From the NCBI GenBank assembly GCA_027452045.1, contig DAIDHH010000062.1, forward strand, positions 1-33,802: 33,802 nucleotides of DNA, given 5' to 3'. Below are positions 17,707 to 26,110 of this stretch, piece by piece. Each line of letters opens with the position of its first letter. The first letter of the stretch is position 1. Position numbers and translations under genes: made by a program. Below the pieces are notes generated by a model. The model had not been told where the DNA came from. It saw nothing but the letters and a program-made list of their open reading frames with translations, and did no database searches. The DNA comes from Gammaproteobacteria bacterium (GTDB lineage: Bacteria; Pseudomonadota; Gammaproteobacteria; Steroidobacterales; Steroidobacteraceae).

Positions 17707-18885
17707 TCAAACCGGGCGGCGCAGCGCCGCGAGCTCGAAGGGGCTCGGCTCCGGCAGCGGATTGGCGCTGCGGACTTCCACTCTGCCGCGGCCCGCGTTC
17801 TTCGCGGCATAGCACGCCGCGTCCGCCACCCGCAGGAGCGCTGCGGCATCGGCCTCGCCGGCCTGCGCACACGCCACTCCGATGCTCGCTCCGACGCGGA
17901 AATAGTACCCCCCCTCCCAGTGCAGCACGAAATCCTGGATCGCTCGGAGCACGCTCTGCGCCACCCCCTCGGCGCGCTCGCGCGGACAGCCCGGCAACAG
18001 GATGGCGAACTCGTCTCCGCCGAGTCGCGCCGCGGTGTCGCTCGAGCGCACGTGCTCCTTCAGGATCAGGCTGACGCGCCGCAGCGCCTCATCCCCGGCC
18101 GCGTGTCCGCCCTGATCGTTCACCTCCTTGAACCGGTCGAGGTCGATGAAGATGAGCGCACAGGGCTCATGGGCCGTCACGGCGCGATCGGCCACATCGG
18201 CGAGCCGCGTGTTGAACTCGCGATGATTGACCAGATCAACGAGCGAATCGTGGGTCGCCTGGTACTGCAGCGCCCGGGTGAGCTTGGCGTTCTCGGCGGT
18301 GATCTCGAGCGCGCTGCCCACGGTGCGATCGGTCTTGAACGCCGAGTAAATGACGACACTCACGAACAGCGCATTGACGAGCGCCAGGGGGTAATGGAGC
18401 GGCGTGCGCTCGAGCAACAGTCGCAATTCGACCAGAGCCTCGAAAGGTAGCAGGAACGTCATGTAGGCGCGCCACATCACCCCGTAGGAGGTCATCGCGC
18501 CGGCGGCGACTCCGGAGAATACGAGCACCGTGAACAGCTGATGCGCCAGATCGTCGGAAGCGAGGAACACGATCCCGCCGATGCCCCAGATAAGCCCCGC
18601 CACGGTAGTGCCGACCTGCAGCCGCCGGCTCCACGCGCGCGCCTCCCGCTGCGACGGCGCGCGCTGAAAAGCCCGCCACTCGAGCAGGCGCAGCACCGAG
18701 GCCGCCAATAGAAGGAAAAGCCATCCGAACAGTTTGGCGAGCGAGACCTCCCCGTAAAGGAGCGCCACGAGGACACAGGCCGCCGTGTTGCTGCCGGCCA
18801 GCATGAGCGGAAAGTTGCCGTAGACGAGCCGCAGCCGTTCGATATCGGCCGCGCTGTAGGCGGGTTCGGGCGTGCAGTCCGGCAT
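17707..18885 (-). CDS. Membrane diguanylate cyclase (GGDEF)
   Basis: 392 residues. About six transmembrane segments occupy 25-205 (for example LFGWLFLLLAASVLRLLEW and VALVNALFVSVV-like stretches). The C-terminal GGDEF domain contains ALIFIDLDRFKEVNDQGGHA, AARLGGDEFAILLPG and ASIGVACA. The active-site motif is canonical GGDEF, and RSSD five residues before it is an inhibitory I-site (RxxD). It should condense two GTP to c-di-GMP with product inhibition. No EAL domain. The sensory input is unknown. The neighbouring minus-strand gene encodes a second GGDEF protein. Confidence 0.92.
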   Translation of the reverse strand: MPDCTPEPAYSAADIERLRLVYGNFPLMLAGSNTAACVLVALLYGEVSLAKLFGWLFLLLAASVLRLLEWRAFQRAPSQREARAWSRRLQVGTTVAGLIWGIGGIVFLASDDLAHQLFTVLVFSGVAAGAMTSYGVMWRAYMTFLLPFEALVELRLLLERTPLHYPLALVNALFVSVVIYSAFKTDRTVGSALEITAENAKLTRALQYQATHDSLVDLVNHREFNTRLADVADRAVTAHEPCALIFIDLDRFKEVNDQGGHAAGDEALRRVSLILKEHVRSSDTAARLGGDEFAILLPGCPRERAEGVAQSVLRAIQDFVLHWEGGYYFRVGASIGVACAQAGEADAAALLRVADAACYAAKNAGRGRVEVRSANPLPEPSPFELAALRRPV

Positions 18886-19132
18886 TCAGGTGTGACCGGT
18901 GTCTCAGAGCAACAACACTCAGCCCTCATCGGCTGAACACGTCATCTTAGCCCCAATGCACCTCAAGTCCATGCGTCGCGCTTCGCGCTCAGGGCACCTT
19001 CGGAGCTATACCTTGACCGCTGCCATGATGTGCCTCCGGCAATCCAGCCCCCACGAAACGCGTGCCGCTCGGAGCTCCCGTGGACTTCGGCCCCGGCGCG
19101 CACACGCGAGCGGCAGAGATTAGGCCCGCGCC
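18886..19132. other. Gap between the two GGDEF genes
   Basis: About 250 nt without a supported gene. It should contain the promoter of the downstream GGDEF gene; no clear -35/-10 pair was found. Confidence 0.4.
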
Positions 19133-20359
19133 TCAGCGTGCGAGCGCCGACAATTCGCCCTTGGCGAACACGCCCGTCACCATGAGCCGATACTCGCTGT
19201 CGTCCACCAGCTCGATGCGGTTGCGGCCCTTTGACTTGGCGCGATAGAGCGCCTCATCGGCGAGCTGCAGCGCGCCAAGGGCGTTGCGCCCCGCGGTCGG
19301 TGAAACCACGGCCACTCCGACACTGATCGTCACCACATTGCCGGATGCCGACTCCCGATGTTCGATCCCGAGCTCCTCGACCGCCCGCCGCATCCGCTCC
19401 GCCGTGCCGCCTGCGCCTGCCGCATCGGTATCGTAGAGAATCACCGCGAATTCCTCGCCCCCGTAACGCGCAACGAGATCGAAGGGCCGGCGCGCCTGTT
19501 GCTGGATGGCGAGCGCAACGCGGCGCAGCACCGCATCGCCGGCCTGGTGGCCGTATCGATCGTTGTAGGGCTTGAACTGATCGACGTCGAGCACCAGAAC
19601 CGCGAGCAATCGCTCATCGCTCACGGCCTGGCGCCACAGCCGCGGCAGATACTCATCGAATACCCGCCGGTTCTTGGTCCAGGTGAGGGCGTCCTGCTGT
19701 GCGAGCTCGGCCACGACACGGTTTTCGAGAAACGCCTGACGCAGGCGCTTCTCGATGTGCCGGGCGGCGATTGCCAGCACTACGGTTGAGACGATGAGCA
19801 CCGTACCGCCGCGCATGGCGATGGAGAACGGCAGGGGAAACGCGATATCCGCCCCCACCAGGCTCGCAAGCGTGCACACGGCCGACAGGAGCGAGCTGCG
19901 ATACTTCAATCCCAGGAAGTAGAACGGTCCGATGAGCAGCATCGGCAGAATCAAGAGGACGTCGTACGCCCCCGCCGCGGCGACGTGGATGACCTGGATC
20001 GCGACCAGGGAGTTGCGGACGGGCACCAGCACGGTGGCCCAGGGCAGGTAGCGCTGCTCGTAGGAGCGGCTCCAGGCAAGCCAGGCCAGCACGATGCTGC
20101 CGATGAGCACGACCGAGAACACGGACAGCTCGCTCGGTGAGCGCAGCGCGCTCAGGAGGGATTCCGACCCTCGCAAGGCCATCAGCAGCAGTGCCAGGGT
20201 GCACGTGAAGCGCACCAGCGCACGTTCCTCACGCAGCCTGGTGCGCAGGTATTCGCTTTCGAGCGCAGCGGCAAAGCGCGCCCCCGCGGGCTGCTTGCGC
20301 AGCTCCGCCGCATAGGGCGAGTCGGGCAGCGCTTCGAGGCTCGGCCAAAGCGAAATCAT
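19133..20359 (-). CDS. Second membrane diguanylate cyclase (GGEEF)
   Basis: 408 residues from ATG 20359 (MISLWPSLEALPDSPYAAEL); a TTG 60 nt upstream is in frame but less likely. The N-terminal soluble part is followed by about six membrane spans (VRFTCTLALLLMALRG, SVFSVVLIGSIVLAWLAW, VLLILPMLLIGPFYFLGL and others). A signalling helix leads into the GGDEF domain with LAVLVLDVDQFKPYNDRYGH and ARYGGEEFAVILYDTD. GGEEF is an active variant, and RPFD five residues upstream forms an I-site. Predicted role: c-di-GMP synthesis at the inner membrane. Its layout differs from the adjacent cyclase, so it is unlikely to be a recent duplicate. Confidence 0.9.
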   Translation of the reverse strand: MISLWPSLEALPDSPYAAELRKQPAGARFAAALESEYLRTRLREERALVRFTCTLALLLMALRGSESLLSALRSPSELSVFSVVLIGSIVLAWLAWSRSYEQRYLPWATVLVPVRNSLVAIQVIHVAAAGAYDVLLILPMLLIGPFYFLGLKYRSSLLSAVCTLASLVGADIAFPLPFSIAMRGGTVLIVSTVVLAIAARHIEKRLRQAFLENRVVAELAQQDALTWTKNRRVFDEYLPRLWRQAVSDERLLAVLVLDVDQFKPYNDRYGHQAGDAVLRRVALAIQQQARRPFDLVARYGGEEFAVILYDTDAAGAGGTAERMRRAVEELGIEHRESASGNVVTISVGVAVVSPTAGRNALGALQLADEALYRAKSKGRNRIELVDDSEYRLMVTGVFAKGELSALAR

Positions 20360-20479
20360 GATTAACAATAATGGGCGGCGCCGACCCGCTGCTGTGACCG
20401 GGCGCAAGAAATACCACAACGGGGTTGCGACCGCTGCGCAGTTCGACGATGCGCCGGCCGGTGGAGCCGGCCTCCCCCG

Positions 20480-20692
20480 TCAATAGGTCGCGACCTCGAT
20501 GTGCTCGACGATGAACGGCGAACGGGTCTCGCCGGAGCGCGTGCGAAAGGCCAGGTACTGCGAGACCGCGGCGGCGCCGGCGCGTCGGACTTCATCGGGA
20601 ACCCTGGGAAGGCGTCTGCGGCTCGACAGGCGCGATTCGATCACCACCGTGTCATCGAGCGTAATCTCCACCGTTCGTGTCGTTCCGAGCAT
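20480..20692 (-). CDS. Small hypothetical protein, 70 residues
   Basis: Starts at ATG 20692 with GGAG 9 nt upstream (an adjacent GTG at 20695 is also in frame). Sequence: an N-terminal strand-like TRTVEITLDDTVVIESRL, a basic turn SSRRRLPRVP, a helix EVRRAGAAAVSQYLAF, and FIVEHIEVATY at the end. No signal peptide or membrane span. Family not recognised. It lies 120 nt upstream of the second GGDEF gene on the same strand, so it could share its transcript. Confidence 0.6.
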   Translation of the reverse strand: MLGTTRTVEITLDDTVVIESRLSSRRRLPRVPDEVRRAGAAAVSQYLAFRTRSGETRSPFIVEHIEVATY

Positions 20693-20892
20693 CACAGTCA
20701 GTATTCTCCGAGTTGCCCCAGGGCCGCCGTGCGGCGCATCGGCCTTTCAAACCCCGTACCCCCGTCTTAACGGTCCGGTATCGGTCAACTTGAAGCTCGA
20801 GTCGAAAAATGCGCACGCTCCCGCACGCCCGGCAATGTCTTGCCGCGGCACGCGGCTGCCCCGTGCCGCCGCCCAGGCGTGCGCAGCCACGC

Positions 20893-21306
20893 TCAGGGCA
20901 GCAGCTGACCGCGGATCTCCCCGGCCGGATGCTTCAGGCTGTGCACGTTGATGTACAGCTCTCCCGCCTGGAAGCTCTTGTACTGCGCCGGTGTGAGCTT
21001 CGCGCCCGAAGGCACCACCCAGGTGTCATGCGGACCGCGCTTCAGCCAGATGATGGGCGGGCCGTTCGAGTCGACCGGCCCGATGTGGATGTGCGCCATG
21101 GTCACCTTGAGCCCGTAGGTGGTGATCGCCCCGCTCACCTTGCCGTTGGATTCGACCCTGACCACTCCCGTGCCGCGGGCCAAGGTCTGCACCGGGGGCA
21201 CCTCGTGTGCCCCGGTCAACACCACGTGCACGGTGGTGGCATTTGCCAGGCCGAGACTCCCGGCGAGCAGCGTCGCAACCATGCCTTGCCTGAGGGAAGA
21301 ATTCAT
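20893..21306 (-). CDS. Secreted CHRD-domain protein
   Basis: 137 residues. The signal peptide (about 1-23) ends near LANA. The rest is a single CHRD domain: VVLTGAHEVPPVQTLARGTG, an internal MAHIHIGPVDSNGPPIIWL and a closing LYINVHSLKHPAGEIRGQL, all typical. CHRD domains occur in chordin and in many bacterial exported proteins of unknown function. A terminator could lie beyond the stop, but no clear hairpin was found. Probably monocistronic. Confidence 0.9.
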   Translation of the reverse strand: MNSSLRQGMVATLLAGSLGLANATTVHVVLTGAHEVPPVQTLARGTGVVRVESNGKVSGAITTYGLKVTMAHIHIGPVDSNGPPIIWLKRGPHDTWVVPSGAKLTPAQYKSFQAGELYINVHSLKHPAGEIRGQLLP

Positions 21307-21440
21307 GCTCCGTGCCCTCCTTTGATCGATCAGTGGCTTAACCCTAGCACCGGTCGGCGCAAGGCGTCACCTTGACGCCACGCGGCGACAAGCACCCGGC
21401 AATCGATCCGGCCAACACCGCTTCGCCCCGAGCGCCTCCC

Positions 21441-24400
21441 TCAGGAACTCGCGGGCGGCAGTGAAGGCGCTGCGCGCAGCCGCACCGGCCCCCCCGTTGG
21501 CAACGTGCTCACGCCTGCGGCATAGGCGGCGGCATTCCAGGCCTTCACCCGCGCGACCACCTGCCCGTTGTAATGCGCCAGCAGCCGCTCGACCTCGGCG
21601 CGGTAGGCCGAGCTCAGGGACAGCAGCTGCGCATCGGGCTTCGCTCCCCACAGATCCGAAGCGAATTGATACAGCGTGTCCACGTGTTGGTGCAGACGGC
21701 TGAAGTGGCGCAGGAAGTCCTCCTCGGCATGGTGCTGTGTATGCGGATTCCACAGCACGTCCTCGTAGGCGGCAAGCACCTTGTCGAGCGCCTTGCCCTG
21801 GTTCACCAGGGACGCGTGCCGCTTCGCCCACCGCGCATCGCTGCGGCCACGCGCGAGCACGCCGCCGAGCGCCTTGCGCATCGCGGCGACATGATCGAGC
21901 AGGCGGTTCATCGCCGAGAGCTCGGTGCGCGCGCTCAGTCCCGCCTGCGTATCGGCGCGATAGACCGGCTGCGGCACGCTGTAGCGGGGATCGGCCTGCG
22001 CGCGCACTGTCACCTTCCCGGCATCCGCTCCGGCGTGTACCGTCGCGGTATACGTGCCCGGGACCACGCTAGGGCCAGGCTCGCGCCCGGCGTGTCCGGG
22101 TTTGCCGAGCGGCGGTTCGAGTCTCGCGGGACCGCTGTAGCTCAGGTCCCACGCCACTTCATTGATGCCCGCCTTGCCGGGGGCATGGATCGTGTCGACT
22201 ATCGTACCGGCGGCATCGCGGATCACGATGCGCACCGGCCCGTGGTGCGCCGCCTTCTCGGCCGGGGTCGCCTTGATGGCCTTCGCCAGACGGTAGCTGA
22301 TCAGTGCGCCAAGGGGCGCATTGGCGGCCACGAAGGCCCCGGGGCCGACTCCATTGGTGTTGCGGGTGTAGAGCAGCACCCCGGGAGAGGCGCTGAACAC
22401 GTGCAGCGGCGCACGCGCCACCGCGGCGTCGTATTGCTCCAGGGGTCGAAGATTGTCGAGCGCCCAGATGCCGCGGCCGTGCGTGGCGAGCAGCAGTCCG
22501 CGCTGATCCGGCGCAAAGGTGAGGTCCCACACCGACAGTCCGCGGGGCAGGTTCGCGTGCAGCGCCTGCCAGTGCGCACCCGCATCGAGGGAGACATACA
22601 CGCCCGCGGACAGTGTGCCGGCAAAGAGGAGTCCGGCGCGGTTGGGATCCTCCCGGACCACTTCGACGCTGCTCAGCGGCAGGCCTTGGGTGATGCGCGT
22701 CCAGCGCTTTCCGTAGTCGGTGGTCCGATAGAGGTAGGGGCGCTCATCGCCGAGTTCATGCGCATCGAACGCCGCGTAAGCGGTGCCGGCGGCAAATGGC
22801 GAAGGGGTCACGTGGTAGACACGGGCCCATTGCGGAGCGCCTCGCGGTGTCACCTTGCGCCAGTGCGCACCGCCGTCGCGGCTCACCCACACCCAGCCGT
22901 CATCGGTCCCCACCCAGATGACGCGCGGGTCGCTCGGCGCGAGCGAGAGAGACTGGATGGTGTCGTAGGTCTCCGCGCCGCTCATGTCGCGGTTGATCGG
23001 TCCGCCGCTCGGCTGCTGCTTCGCCTTGACGTTGCGCGTCAGGTCGGGACTGATGACCCTCCAGTGCCGGCCGCCGTCGCCGCTGTGGAATACGACGTCG
23101 GCCCCGAGATACACATCGTCCGGGTCGCTCGCGGACACCGCCACCGGCGTCGTCCAGTCGAACCGGTACTTCTGCTTGGCCATCGGCTTGCCGGTAAAGA
23201 GCAGGCCCGCCAGCACATCGCGCAGGTACGGATTGATGAGCCGCTTGCGACCGCTCGCGAGATCGATCCGCTCGGCGTAACCGTCATCGGTGGTGGAGTA
23301 GATCACCTGGGCGTTGCCCGGGGCCGGCACCACGTATTGCCCATCGCCGCCGGCGAGATCCTGCCAGTCCTGGTAACCGGTCACGCCGCCGCGCTCGTAG
23401 TCGCTGCTCGCGCCGCACCAGGAATCGTTGTCCTGAAGGCCACCGCACACCCGGTACGGCCAGGGATCGTTGGATGCGCTCGCGGCCACCTGGTAGAACT
23501 GCTCGATCGGCAGGTTGTTGAGATAACGCCAGTGTTTGCCCGCATCGAGCGACAGGTAGACGCCGCCATCGTTGCCCTGGATGATGCGCCGAGGGTCTTT
23601 CGGATCTATCCAGATCGCGTGATGATCGACGTGCACGCCCTTGTCGGCGTAAAACATGTGGCTGCCGCCGTCCCTGCTCTCCATCATCTGCATCGAGAGC
23701 AGAAAGAGCCTGCGCGGATCGTTCGGCATGACCGCGAGCTGGGTGAAGTAGAACGGCCGCACGTCGCCGCTGTGATTGTTGCTCACCTTCGACCAGTGGC
23801 CGCCCAGGTCGTGCGACACCCACAGCACTCCGCCCTTCGCCTGCAGGACCGCGTACACCGTCTCGGGCTCACTCGGGGCGAAGGCGACCGCGCTGCGCCC
23901 GATGTCGCCCTTCGGCAGTCCGTGCTTCAGGCGCCGCCAGTGCCGGCCGCCGTCGGTCGAGCGATACAGCCCCCCGGATTTGCCGCCGCTCGTGAGCATC
24001 CAGGGCCGCCGCTGCAGCGGCCACATTCCAGCGATCAGCACCTTGGGATTGCCCGGCTCGAAGGCGATGGTGCTGCAGCCGGTATGATCGTTCAGATACA
24101 GCACGCGACTCCAGTGCGCGCCGTTGTCCGTGCTCATGAATACCCCGCGCCGCGTGCCTCGCTTCCAGACATCGCCCTCGGCGCAGACGAACACGGTGTT
24201 GCTGTCACTCGGATCGACCGCGATGGCGGCGATCTGTCCGGCCCGGTGCAGACCCTTGTCGACCCAGGTCTTGCCCCCATCCGGGGTGAAATAGACCCCA
24301 TCGCCATCGAGGATGTCGTTGCGCGGATTGCCCTCGCCCGTGCCCACCCACAGCCAGTTCGCGTTGCCGCCGGCCAGGGCGAGCGCTCCGATCGACTGGG

Positions 24401-24701
24401 TGGGCTCGTGGGTGAAGATCGCCTTCCACGTCGCACCGCCGTCCTCAGTCTTCCACACGCCGCCTCCGGCGCTGCCGATGTAGTAAAGGCGCGCATCGCC
24501 CGCCACGCCGAGCACGCTCGTCACTCGCCCGCCCGCAACCGCCGGCCCGAGCTCGCGGAACTTGAGGCCATGAAACGGACCGTGAGCGGCCGGTTTGGCG
24601 GGCATTGCCGCCGGTTTGGCGGGCGTTGCGGCCGGGGCGGCAGGCGCCATCAGGGGAATGCTGAGCAATACCGATGCGGTGAAAGCGGGCAAGAGACGCA
24701 T
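21441..24701 (-). CDS. Large secreted Asp-box (BNR/sortilin-like beta-propeller) protein
   Basis: 1086 residues from ATG 24701, which has GAGG 6 nt upstream and starts a signal peptide (MRLLPAFTASVLLSIP); a longer in-frame start lacks one. Linker TPAKPAAMPAKPAAH, then two propeller-type halves. At least ten Asp-box motifs are readable, such as TEDGGATWK (about 85), TPDGGKTWV, STDGGRHWRR, SLDAGKHWRY, SGDGGRHWRV, SRDGGAHWRK and SLDAGAHWQA. The last about 300 residues carry a beta-sandwich-like part (VRIVIRDAAGTIVDTI, VPGTYTATVHAG) and a helical end. Similar proteins are annotated as glycosyl hydrolase or VPS10/sortilin-like; no catalytic residues can be assigned, so enzymatic activity is unproven. 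Confidence 0.88.
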   Translation of the reverse strand: MRLLPAFTASVLLSIPLMAPAAPAATPAKPAAMPAKPAAHGPFHGLKFRELGPAVAGGRVTSVLGVAGDARLYYIGSAGGGVWKTEDGGATWKAIFTHEPTQSIGALALAGGNANWLWVGTGEGNPRNDILDGDGVYFTPDGGKTWVDKGLHRAGQIAAIAVDPSDSNTVFVCAEGDVWKRGTRRGVFMSTDNGAHWSRVLYLNDHTGCSTIAFEPGNPKVLIAGMWPLQRRPWMLTSGGKSGGLYRSTDGGRHWRRLKHGLPKGDIGRSAVAFAPSEPETVYAVLQAKGGVLWVSHDLGGHWSKVSNNHSGDVRPFYFTQLAVMPNDPRRLFLLSMQMMESRDGGSHMFYADKGVHVDHHAIWIDPKDPRRIIQGNDGGVYLSLDAGKHWRYLNNLPIEQFYQVAASASNDPWPYRVCGGLQDNDSWCGASSDYERGGVTGYQDWQDLAGGDGQYVVPAPGNAQVIYSTTDDGYAERIDLASGRKRLINPYLRDVLAGLLFTGKPMAKQKYRFDWTTPVAVSASDPDDVYLGADVVFHSGDGGRHWRVISPDLTRNVKAKQQPSGGPINRDMSGAETYDTIQSLSLAPSDPRVIWVGTDDGWVWVSRDGGAHWRKVTPRGAPQWARVYHVTPSPFAAGTAYAAFDAHELGDERPYLYRTTDYGKRWTRITQGLPLSSVEVVREDPNRAGLLFAGTLSAGVYVSLDAGAHWQALHANLPRGLSVWDLTFAPDQRGLLLATHGRGIWALDNLRPLEQYDAAVARAPLHVFSASPGVLLYTRNTNGVGPGAFVAANAPLGALISYRLAKAIKATPAEKAAHHGPVRIVIRDAAGTIVDTIHAPGKAGINEVAWDLSYSGPARLEPPLGKPGHAGREPGPSVVPGTYTATVHAGADAGKVTVRAQADPRYSVPQPVYRADTQAGLSARTELSAMNRLLDHVAAMRKALGGVLARGRSDARWAKRHASLVNQGKALDKVLAAYEDVLWNPHTQHHAEEDFLRHFSRLHQHVDTLYQFASDLWGAKPDAQLLSLSSAYRAEVERLLAHYNGQVVARVKAWNAAAYAAGVSTLPTGGPVRLRAAPSLPPASS

Positions 24702-24844
24702 TGCAGTCCTCTGGACAAGGGCACGGGGCGATAACCGCCTAGTCTGCGCTCGATCGAACCCGGCGCCATGCGCTTGAGCGAGCATTACGGTCGCCTCGTC
24801 GCGGCGCGCTTCCCCGCGCCGGGTCGTCGACCCGAAGTGACGGG

Positions 24845-25513
24845 CTATGGCGAGACGGGCTCGATCAGTCGGGCATCGTCGGAGGTGCTTCGCGCATACA
24901 AGCCCCGGCCGACCTGCCAGGCCCGCATCCCCTCGGCCTCATAAGGCCTCAGTGCCGCGAGCGCTTCCGCGGGTTGGCCGGTGAGCCACGCGGAATGATC
25001 CTCTTCGCGCAGCACCGCCGGCATCCTCGGCTTTTCGTTGTGCACTTCGGCGAGCAGGCGGTTCGGCGGCGTCGTGATGAGCGCGCAGGAGAGCACCTCG
25101 GCGCCGTCCTCGGCGCGCCTTCGCTCCCAGATGCCCGCGACGCCGAAGATCGGCCGATCGGTGAGGCGCACGACAAAGGGCTCCTTGCGACCGCCGGGGA
25201 AGACGTGCGGCTCGTAGAAGCCGGCCATGACGAGCAGGCACCGTTGTCCCTGCTCCCAGGGATGGCGCCAGCCGTACCAGCTCTCGAGCTTCTCGACCGT
25301 GGCATTGATCAGTGGGTAGCGGATCTCGCCGCGCTGCGGAATGAGTCCCCAGCGCATCATCCGCCCCGTCACCGCGCCGTCGATGGCAAGCACCACGGGA
25401 ACCCGTTGGGTCGGCAGCACACGCCAGCTCGCCTGGAAGTGCCAGAGCGGGGAGATGGTCCGCCAGTAGCGCTCGGCGGCGGCCTGCTCGGGAGTCAGGT
25501 AGCGGGCACACAT
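24845..25513 (-). CDS. SRAP-domain abasic-site DNA-protein crosslink protein (YedK/HMCES family)
   Basis: 222 residues starting MCARYLT at 25513. Cys2 becomes the N-terminal nucleophile after Met removal, which fixes this start and excludes a longer version. Other family residues: Asn70 in PLINATVEK, Glu101 in AGFYEP, and His158 in VHNEKPRMPAVL. WGLIPQ is also typical. The spacing between His158 and RMP is a little longer than the common H-x-RMP form. SRAP proteins form a thiazolidine link with abasic sites in single-stranded DNA and protect them. The gene is divergent from a small zinc-ribbon gene. Confidence 0.94.
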   Translation of the reverse strand: MCARYLTPEQAAAERYWRTISPLWHFQASWRVLPTQRVPVVLAIDGAVTGRMMRWGLIPQRGEIRYPLINATVEKLESWYGWRHPWEQGQRCLLVMAGFYEPHVFPGGRKEPFVVRLTDRPIFGVAGIWERRRAEDGAEVLSCALITTPPNRLLAEVHNEKPRMPAVLREEDHSAWLTGQPAEALAALRPYEAEGMRAWQVGRGLYARSTSDDARLIEPVSP

Positions 25514-25585
25514 GCGCCATACAGTACCCGATGCGCCCCGGCCCTGCATGGACAGCCGCGGCGATCGCATCAGATCATCATCTGC

Positions 25586-25861
25586 ATGTCCCCACGAAAG
25601 CCGCGCCTCGGTATCGGGATCCGCACGGGCAATGCGAACGATCCGCTGCGAGACTACCTGGCGCTCTATCGCCTCACCGCCCGTTGTCGCCGCCCCGGCT
25701 GCCTGCACCGGCGGGAGCTGCACACGGAGTTGCTGTTGCGTGTGTTTGGCGCCGAGGCCAGTCTCGGGAGCATCGCCGCGCGTCTGCGTTGCCATCGCTG
25801 CGGCATGCGCGGCGCGCGTATCGAGGCGACATACATCGGACCGGTCGAGGAGCTGCGCTGA
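25586..25861 (+). CDS. Small zinc-ribbon-like protein
   Basis: 91 residues from ATG 25586. Two cysteine pairs (Cys34-x4-Cys39 and Cys69-x2-Cys72) bracket a helix: TARCRRPGCLHRRELHTELL, then FGAEASLGSIAARLRCHRCG. The pattern matches a group of short hypothetical proteins common in proteobacteria (a C-rich pair, an fGa..tL segment, a RLRC..CG pair). A metal-binding structural role is likely; function is unknown. It is divergent from the SRAP gene, with 72 nt between starts. Confidence 0.75.
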   Translation: MSPRKPRLGIGIRTGNANDPLRDYLALYRLTARCRRPGCLHRRELHTELLLRVFGAEASLGSIAARLRCHRCGMRGARIEATYIGPVEELR

Positions 25862-25894
25862 AGACCTCCGGGGCCCGCGGGGTGTGCCAGGCAA

Positions 25895-25921
25895 CTGTGA
25901 CATGTTTCAAAGGTGTTACAG
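25895..25921. promoter_or_regulatory. Inverted repeat upstream of the VpsR-like gene
   Basis: CTGTGACA, 11 nt, TGTTACAG (7 of 8 positions paired). It encloses ACATGTTTC (25900-25908), a 9-mer also found upstream of the amyloid-like operon. Candidate binding site for the activator or another regulator. Confidence 0.45.
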
Positions 25922-26101
25922 TGGGCGAGCAAAGGATATGCCAAGAAAACCGCGCAACACGCCTGCCCTGAAAATAAAAATTGCACCGATGAATCTTACC
26001 CTGGCAACACTCGCCCCGGCCCTCGAAGTTAGGTACAATCCCGAACAGCAAGCTCGGATCATAAGCCTATAGACTACGAGCTTCGTGTCGCAGCGCGCCA
26101 A

Positions 26102-26109
26102 GGGGGGGG
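26102..26109 (+). promoter_or_regulatory. G8 tract in the ribosome-binding region of the VpsR-like gene
   Basis: Eight consecutive G bases one nt before the ATG at 26111 form the only Shine-Dalgarno-like sequence. Slippage here would alter the translation-initiation region without shifting the frame. Confidence 0.6.
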
Positions 26110-26110
26110 C

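Noticed and set aside
18899-19123. 74-residue plus-strand frame between the GGDEF genes
   Set aside because: Low-complexity Ser/Arg-rich sequence, no Shine-Dalgarno and no coding-like codon pattern.
20360-20419. TTG start giving a longer second GGDEF protein
   Set aside because: Adds a Trp/Arg-rich tail without support; the ATG at 20359 is a better start.
21573-24734. 1053-codon open frame on the plus strand
   Set aside because: It is the antisense of the Asp-box protein. The protein is Arg/His/Val-rich without domains, a by-product of high GC codon bias.
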